Below, one piece after another: positions 6,606 to 10,215 of a stretch of DNA of 10,215 nt (the first letter of the stretch is position 1; each line of letters starts with the position of its first letter). The notes under the pieces are model-generated. The model was not told the origin of the DNA, ran no database searches, and saw only the letters and a list, made by a program, of their open reading frames with translations. The stretch spans positions 1 to 10,215 of the forward strand of contig JAAZVO010000079.1 in assembly GCA_018623405.1 (NCBI GenBank), read 5' to 3'. A program made the position numbers and the translations under genes. This stretch comes from Crocinitomicaceae bacterium (lineage in GTDB: Bacteria > Bacteroidota > Bacteroidia > Flavobacteriales_G > Salibacteraceae).

Positions 6606-7703
6606 ATGTCTTTAAAATGTGGAATTGTTGGACTGCCCAACGTAGGAAAATCAACATTATTTAATTGTTTGTCGAATGCGAAAGCTCAATCGGCAAATTA
6701 TCCTTTTTGTACCATTGAGCCAAATGTTGGCGTAACCAACGTTCCTGATGATAGGTTAGCAACCCTTGAAAGCTTGGTAAAGCCCGAAAAAGTTGTGCCT
6801 GCAACAGTAGAAATTGTAGATATTGCCGGATTGGTAAAAGGTGCTAGTAAAGGCGAAGGGTTAGGAAACCAATTTTTAGCCAACATAAAAGAAACAGACG
6901 CTATTCTGCATGTGTTGAGATGTTTTGAAGATGGCAACGTGGTGCATGTAGATGGTAATGTAAATCCGGTTAGAGATAAAGAAGTTATTGACTTAGAACT
7001 ACAATTAAAAGATCTTGAAGCCGTAGAAAAACGTTTAGAGAAACTTAAACGTGCTGCAGGAACCGGAGACAAAGACGCCAAAAAAGCATTTGAAGCATTA
7101 ACCTCTGTAAAGGCCCATTTAGAAGCAGGAAACTCTGTAAGAAGTTGGAACAAAGACAGTGACGACAGAGAAATAATTGAAGACCTATTTTTAATTACCA
7201 ATAAGCCTGTATTGTACATCTGCAATGTTGACGAAGCCTCAGTGGTAGATGGCAATGAACATACAAAGGCTGTTGCCGAAGCCATAAAAGATGAAGATGC
7301 AGGAATGCTATTGATTTCTGCTGCTATTGAAGCAGACATTGCAGGTATGGACAGCTACGAGGATAGAAAAATGTTTCTTGATGAACTAGGCCTTATAGAA
7401 GCAGGAGTAAATAAATTGATTAGGGCAGCCTACAAACTACTTAAGCTTGAAACCTATTTTACTGCAGGTAAAAAAGAGGTAAGGGCTTGGACCATTAATC
7501 AAGGATTTACAGCCTCGCAAGCAGCCGGAGTTATTCACACTGATTTCGAAAAAGGATTTATTAGGGCTGAGGTAATTAAGTATGATGATTACGTGAGTTT
7601 AGGCTCAGAAAATGCCTGTAAAGAGGCCGGTAAAATGCATATTGAAGGGAAAGAATACATTGTTCAAGATGGTGATATTATGCATTTTAGATTCAATGTT
7701 TAA
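6606..7703 (+). CDS. ychF: YchF/OLA1-type ribosome-associated P-loop ATPase
   Basis: A 365-residue Obg-family protein of exact family length. YchF is unusual among these GTPase-like proteins in preferring ATP; it binds ribosomes and is linked to translation and stress control in the cytoplasm. Landmarks: G1/Walker A GLPNVGKST (9-17), the family signature NYPFCTIEPNVGV (31-43), G3 VDIAGLVKGASKGEGLG (71-87), and NVDE at 207-210, the altered G4 motif (normally NKxD) that goes with ATP preference. A helical insert lies at about 122-190 and a C-terminal TGS domain at about 279-363 (AGKKEVRAWTINQG … DGDIMHFRFNV). The ATG at 6606 gives the standard N-terminus MSLKCGIVGLPNVGKS; an in-frame TTG at 6585 would add seven residues but overlaps the promoter box. 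It diverges from the transketolase operon and stands alone. Confidence 0.97.
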   Translation: MSLKCGIVGLPNVGKSTLFNCLSNAKAQSANYPFCTIEPNVGVTNVPDDRLATLESLVKPEKVVPATVEIVDIAGLVKGASKGEGLGNQFLANIKETDAILHVLRCFEDGNVVHVDGNVNPVRDKEVIDLELQLKDLEAVEKRLEKLKRAAGTGDKDAKKAFEALTSVKAHLEAGNSVRSWNKDSDDREIIEDLFLITNKPVLYICNVDEASVVDGNEHTKAVAEAIKDEDAGMLLISAAIEADIAGMDSYEDRKMFLDELGLIEAGVNKLIRAAYKLLKLETYFTAGKKEVRAWTINQGFTASQAAGVIHTDFEKGFIRAEVIKYDDYVSLGSENACKEAGKMHIEGKEYIVQDGDIMHFRFNV

Positions 7704-7883
7704 AAATAAAACATATTAGTTAATTGTTTATTAAATAGTTATTTATAAGTTCTTTTTTGAATTAAAGGTTTAAATAAAATATCCCCTTTTTTGGGTATTG
7801 TTTGGTGTATTTATCTACCTCATTTTTGAACCAGTTCTTTTCGTTAAGGGGTAGTTACCTTCATTTAAGGTAGTTATTTATTG
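7704..7883 (+). other. AT-rich spacer downstream of ychF
   Basis: No protein-coding frame or tRNA is seen here. The first 70 bases are almost purely A and T. A weak interrupted hairpin (AATA-T-CCC against GGGTATT) lies at about 7774-7799, but no U-run follows it. A short direct repeat GGTAGTTA occurs at 7850-7857 and 7869-7876. The stretch leads into the strong terminator, so it is either a long ychF 3' untranslated region or includes a small RNA. A poor promoter-like pair (TTTG 7801-7804, CATTTTTG 7821-7828, spacing 16) is the only hint of the latter. Confidence 0.4.
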
Positions 7884-7911
7884 AAGGCACTCGGCAGGGT
7901 GCCTTTTTTTT
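7884..7911 (+). terminator. Rho-independent terminator, plus strand
   Basis: The arms AAGGCACTC (7884-7892) and GGGTGCCTT (7897-7905) form a 9-pair stem with one T·G wobble around a GGCA loop. A run of eight T follows the G/C part (7904-7911). It lies 180 bases after the ychF stop and ends that transcript, or a small RNA from the spacer. It also insulates the repeat region and the gene at 8350. Confidence 0.88.
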
Positions 7912-7923
7912 ATGCATGAAATT

Positions 7924-7938
7924 TAGAGTGGCCGATAA
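7924..7938 (+). repeat. Left copy of short direct repeat bracketing the palindromic repeats
   Basis: TAGAGTGGCCGATAA here matches TAGGGTGGCCGAAAA at 8229-8243 at 13 of 15 positions, in the same orientation. The two copies enclose the tandem palindromic repeats. They could be outer parts of the same repeated unit or the scar of a duplication; direct repeats of this length are too long and imperfect for a typical fresh target-site duplication. Confidence 0.5.
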
Positions 7939-7983
7939 GAGAAAACTAATTGCTGCCATTTCGAGTGGTTGACAAAGGTAGAA

Positions 7984-8094
7984 GTATCGAGAAATTGTAT
8001 AGGTCATTGTCGTTTTCGATACAATCCCGAATACTCGGGATCACTCAAACTGACAATTCCAGTAATAACTTTGAAACGAATTCTAAAACATGTC
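7984..8094 (+). repeat. Palindromic intergenic repeat, copy 1
   Basis: A 111-base unit about 87% identical to 8114-8225 by hand alignment (14 mismatches, one indel). It contains two nested inverted repeats: GTATCGA (7984-7990) with TCGATAC (8016-8022), and ATCCCGA (8024-8030) with TCGGGAT (8035-8041) around a 4-base loop. An outer arm also exists for this copy: TTCGAGTG (7960-7967) pairs at 7 of 8 positions with CACTCAAA (8042-8049). The layout is like dispersed palindromic repeats of Bacteroidota intergenic regions, but family membership is not proven here. The short open frame crossing it is not a gene. Confidence 0.85.
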
Positions 8095-8113
8095 TTTTCT
8101 GTATAAGTAGGCT

Positions 8114-8225
8114 GTATCGAGAAATGGATTAGGTCATTGCCGTTTTCGATACAATTCCGAATGTTCGGGATTACTCAAACTGACAATTTAGGTAATAAAC
8201 TTCAAAACGAATTCTAGAACATGTC
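8114..8225 (+). repeat. Palindromic intergenic repeat, copy 2
   Basis: Second copy of the 7984-8094 unit, offset by 130 bases. Both inverted repeats are kept: GTATCGA (8114-8120) with TCGATAC (8146-8152), and ATTCCGA (8154-8160) with TCGGGAT (8165-8171), where a C-to-T change leaves a G·T wobble. The outer left arm of copy 1 is missing, so this copy looks truncated at its left end. It lies 124 bases before the fusion-enzyme start. Confidence 0.85.
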
Positions 8226-8228
8226 ATA

Positions 8229-8243
8229 TAGGGTGGCCGAAAA
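8229..8243 (+). repeat. Right copy of short direct repeat bracketing the palindromic repeats
   Basis: TAGGGTGGCCGAAAA, the partner of 7924-7938. Just downstream, GGTTAAA (8248-8254) and TTTAACC (8270-8276) form a small hairpin with a 15-base loop, and TCGAGAAAT occurs again at 8255-8263, as at the left end of each palindromic copy. This may therefore be the start of a decayed third unit. Confidence 0.45.
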
Positions 8244-8349
8244 ATGAGGTTAAATCGAGAAATAGACATTTTAACCCCAACTTTTATTTATTTGATATTA
8301 TTCTGGTTTTCCAAGAATTGAATATTTTCTTTGTGAAAAATTTTACGAT

Positions 8350-10215
8350 TTGCAAGCTGTTATTCTAGCCGGAGGAAAAGGCACTCGATTAAAACATCTT
8401 ACTACAAATATTCCCAAACCCATGATTCCACTTTTTGGTAAACCCTTGTTGGAATACCAAGTAGAGTTATGTAAAAAGTTCGGATTTAACGAAGTTATCA
8501 TCTTGGTAAACCATTTAAAGGATTCAATTATTGAGCACTTTGGCAATGGAGAAAAGTTTGGTATTTCTATTTCGTATTTCGAAGAGCCTGAGCCTTTGGG
8601 CACTGTAGGCGGAATAAAAGCTATTGAAGACAGGATAAATGGCGATTTTTTGGTGCTGTATGGCGATGTTATGCTAAACATGCATCTTAAACGCTTTGTA
8701 GAGTTTCATCAAGCTCATCAAAGCGAATGTACCTTGGCGCTGCATCCAAATGATCATCCTTACGATAGCGATTTAGTTGAAACCAATCACACCAATAGGG
8801 TAACTGCATTTCATCCTAAACCCCATGAAGATGGAAGGTATTATCGAAATTTGGTGAATGCAGGAGCCTACATCTTTTCAAAAAGAATCTTTGATTTTCT
8901 TGAGCCGGGCAAAAAAGCAGATTTTGGCAGAGAGATTTTCCCAAAAATTTACAACGATATTAAAATGTTTGGGTACAATACTACAGAATATATGAAAGAC
9001 ATGGGAACGCCTGATAGATTAGAGAAAGTAGAGGCAGATGTAAAATCGGGGTTGGTAGAGGCAAAGTGCTACGAATACAAGCAAAAAGCTATTTTTTTAG
9101 ATAGAGACGGCGTAATAAATCCGGATAAACATTTGATTTATAGGCCTGATGAATTTGAATTATATCCTTTTACAGCTGATGCAATAAAAAAGATAAATGC
9201 CTCGCCTTATTTGGCTTTGGTTGCTACCAACCAATCTGTAGTTGCCAGAAACCTTTGCTCTGAGCAGGAGTTACGCGTTATCCACAATAAAATGGATACT
9301 TTGCTTGGTAAAGAAAGGGCAAAAATTGACGAAGTATATTATTGTCCGCACCATCCCGATAAAGGTTTTCCGGGCGAAAATGCTGCCTATAAAGTTGTTT
9401 GTGACTGTAGAAAACCCAAACCGGGCATGCTGCATAATGGCGAAAAAGATTTTAATGTTGACCTTTCGCAGTCGTATTTTATTGGAGACTCTGAGCGAGA
9501 TATTATTGCCGGAATTGCCGCAGGAGTAACCACTATAGGTTTAAAAACCGGCAAAGGCCTTAAAGACTCTAAAACAGAACCCGATTATTTTTTCCTAAAT
9601 CTAAAAGAAGCAATTGACTTTATTATTGATGAACCCCATGCCCAGCAATTTGAGGAGCTTTACGCTGCCTTTAATCAAGCTGAAAAAAGACCTTTTGTAA
9701 TTGCTGTGGCAGGCAACTCAAGATCGGGAAAGTCAACATTGGCAACATATTTAACCAAAAGGTTTAGTGTAAACCACAGCGTGTTAAAAATTGAGCTAGA
9801 CGATTGGATTCTAGCCAAAAAAGACCGGCCTGCAAATGCCTCGGTGTTTGATAATTTCCAATTTCATAACTTGATACCCGACCTTAAAAAAATTATGAAT
9901 GGGGAGGAGGTTACAGCCATTGGTTATGCCCGCCATCCCGATAGGAAGCCTCAACCTAAAACCTACCAATACCAAGGAGAAGAGGTAATTATTTTAGAAG
10001 GTATTGTAGCCATTAGTCATGAGGAACTACGAAAAATGGCTGATATTAAAATCTTTACAACCATAGACCAAGAAGTATTGAGACGAAGAATAGGGGAGTT
10101 TTACGCTTGGAAAGGCTACACCGGAAAAGAAATAGATGAATTGTATTTAGAACGCAAAGCCACCGAATACGATGTTATTGCAGAACATCAAGAGTTTGCT
10201 GATATCGTGGTTTGA
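8350..10215 (+). CDS. Three-domain sugar-activation enzyme: nucleotidyltransferase, GmhB-type phosphatase, uridine-kinase-like kinase
   Basis: A complete 621-residue cytoplasmic protein with three catalytic domains. Residues 1-235 are a sugar-1-phosphate nucleotidyltransferase: AVILAGGKGTRL (3-14), K23 in PKPM, D106 in LYGDV, D218 in KDMGTPDR. Residues 246-425 are a HAD IIIA phosphatase of the GmhB/histidinol-phosphatase group: FLDRDGVI (D251, D253), ATNQS (292-296), a zinc site C332/H334 with C351/C353 (VCDCRKPKPGM), and GDSERD (379-384). Residues 446-621 are a P-loop kinase of uridine-kinase type: Walker A GNSRSGKST (455-463), LDDW (483-486), VIILEGIVAI (546-555) and an RRRIGE lid-like segment (578-583). 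The first two domains match the last two steps of GDP-heptose synthesis (HddC and GmhB); the kinase substrate is unknown. The start is TTG at 8350, which gives the canonical N-terminus; no ATG is available. No confident promoter is seen. Confidence 0.92.
   Translation: MQAVILAGGKGTRLKHLTTNIPKPMIPLFGKPLLEYQVELCKKFGFNEVIILVNHLKDSIIEHFGNGEKFGISISYFEEPEPLGTVGGIKAIEDRINGDFLVLYGDVMLNMHLKRFVEFHQAHQSECTLALHPNDHPYDSDLVETNHTNRVTAFHPKPHEDGRYYRNLVNAGAYIFSKRIFDFLEPGKKADFGREIFPKIYNDIKMFGYNTTEYMKDMGTPDRLEKVEADVKSGLVEAKCYEYKQKAIFLDRDGVINPDKHLIYRPDEFELYPFTADAIKKINASPYLALVATNQSVVARNLCSEQELRVIHNKMDTLLGKERAKIDEVYYCPHHPDKGFPGENAAYKVVCDCRKPKPGMLHNGEKDFNVDLSQSYFIGDSERDIIAGIAAGVTTIGLKTGKGLKDSKTEPDYFFLNLKEAIDFIIDEPHAQQFEELYAAFNQAEKRPFVIAVAGNSRSGKSTLATYLTKRFSVNHSVLKIELDDWILAKKDRPANASVFDNFQFHNLIPDLKKIMNGEEVTAIGYARHPDRKPQPKTYQYQGEEVIILEGIVAISHEELRKMADIKIFTTIDQEVLRRRIGEFYAWKGYTGKEIDELYLERKATEYDVIAEHQEFADIVV

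Noticed and set aside
6698..7339. 213-codon open frame on the minus strand inside ychF
   Set aside because: It is antisense to a complete, highly conserved gene, is dominated by Ser, Leu and Thr, shows no domain, and has the composition expected from the reverse of ychF codons.
7774..7799. Hairpin-like AATATCCCC / GGGTATT as a terminator for ychF
   Set aside because: Stem is interrupted and short and is followed by GTTTGG, not a T-run; the terminator at 7884-7911 is far better.
7950..8132. 60-codon plus-strand open frame crossing the palindromic repeat
   Set aside because: It spans repeat copy 1 and ends in copy 2, has no recognisable protein pattern, and its sequence is explained by the repeat.
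7924..8263. CRISPR array or insertion sequence in the repeat region
   Set aside because: Only two long units with no regular short spacers, no cas gene, no transposase frame and no inverted terminal repeats.
9242..9529. 95-codon plus-strand frame within the fusion enzyme, and a 112-codon minus-strand frame at 8343-8681
   Set aside because: Both lie within catalytic domains whose own frame is fully conserved; neither has a recognisable product.

Overview
The window looks like a chromosomal segment of a Bacteroidota member, most likely in or near Flavobacteriales. The evidence is AT-rich DNA, signal peptides that end just before a glutamine (…FAQ, …FSQ, …FGQ), transketolase split into two genes, a TTTG / TAnnTTTG promoter, an ECF sigma gene followed by a small membrane protein and a short helical exported protein, and a TonB-C-type protein. 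No genus can be named from this alone.

Layout. From 6434 down to the left edge, eight minus-strand genes lie almost back to back: transketolase N-terminal subunit, an exported VWA-domain protein, transketolase C-terminal subunit, an ECF sigma factor, a single-pass membrane protein, an exported Spy/CpxP-like helical protein, a class III PLP aminotransferase, and a TonB-C-like exported protein that runs off the window. Gaps are 0 to 45 bases and the last two genes overlap by 14, so one transcription unit is plausible. A 171-base divergent spacer separates this run from ychF (6606-7703, plus strand), which has a recognisable Bacteroidota-type promoter directly in front of it.

The stretch 7704-8349 contains no gene. 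It holds an AT-rich leader, a strong intrinsic terminator (7884-7911), and two tandem copies of a 111/112-base palindromic repeat bracketed by a short direct repeat. From 8350 to the right edge runs one complete 621-residue protein that joins three enzyme domains: a sugar-1-phosphate nucleotidyltransferase, a GmhB-type HAD phosphatase and a uridine-kinase-like P-loop kinase. It looks like a single-chain machine for activating a sugar, with heptose the best guess.

How the genes fit together. Transketolase makes sedoheptulose 7-phosphate, the precursor of nucleotide-activated heptose, so there is a loose metabolic link between the left operon and the fusion enzyme, although they are on opposite strands and separated by ychF. 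The sigma/membrane/helical trio looks like a self-contained envelope-sensing module lodged inside a metabolic operon. The most notable points are the triple fusion, the VWA gene wedged between the two transketolase halves (with its first metal-site Asp replaced by Asn), and the duplicated palindromic repeat.
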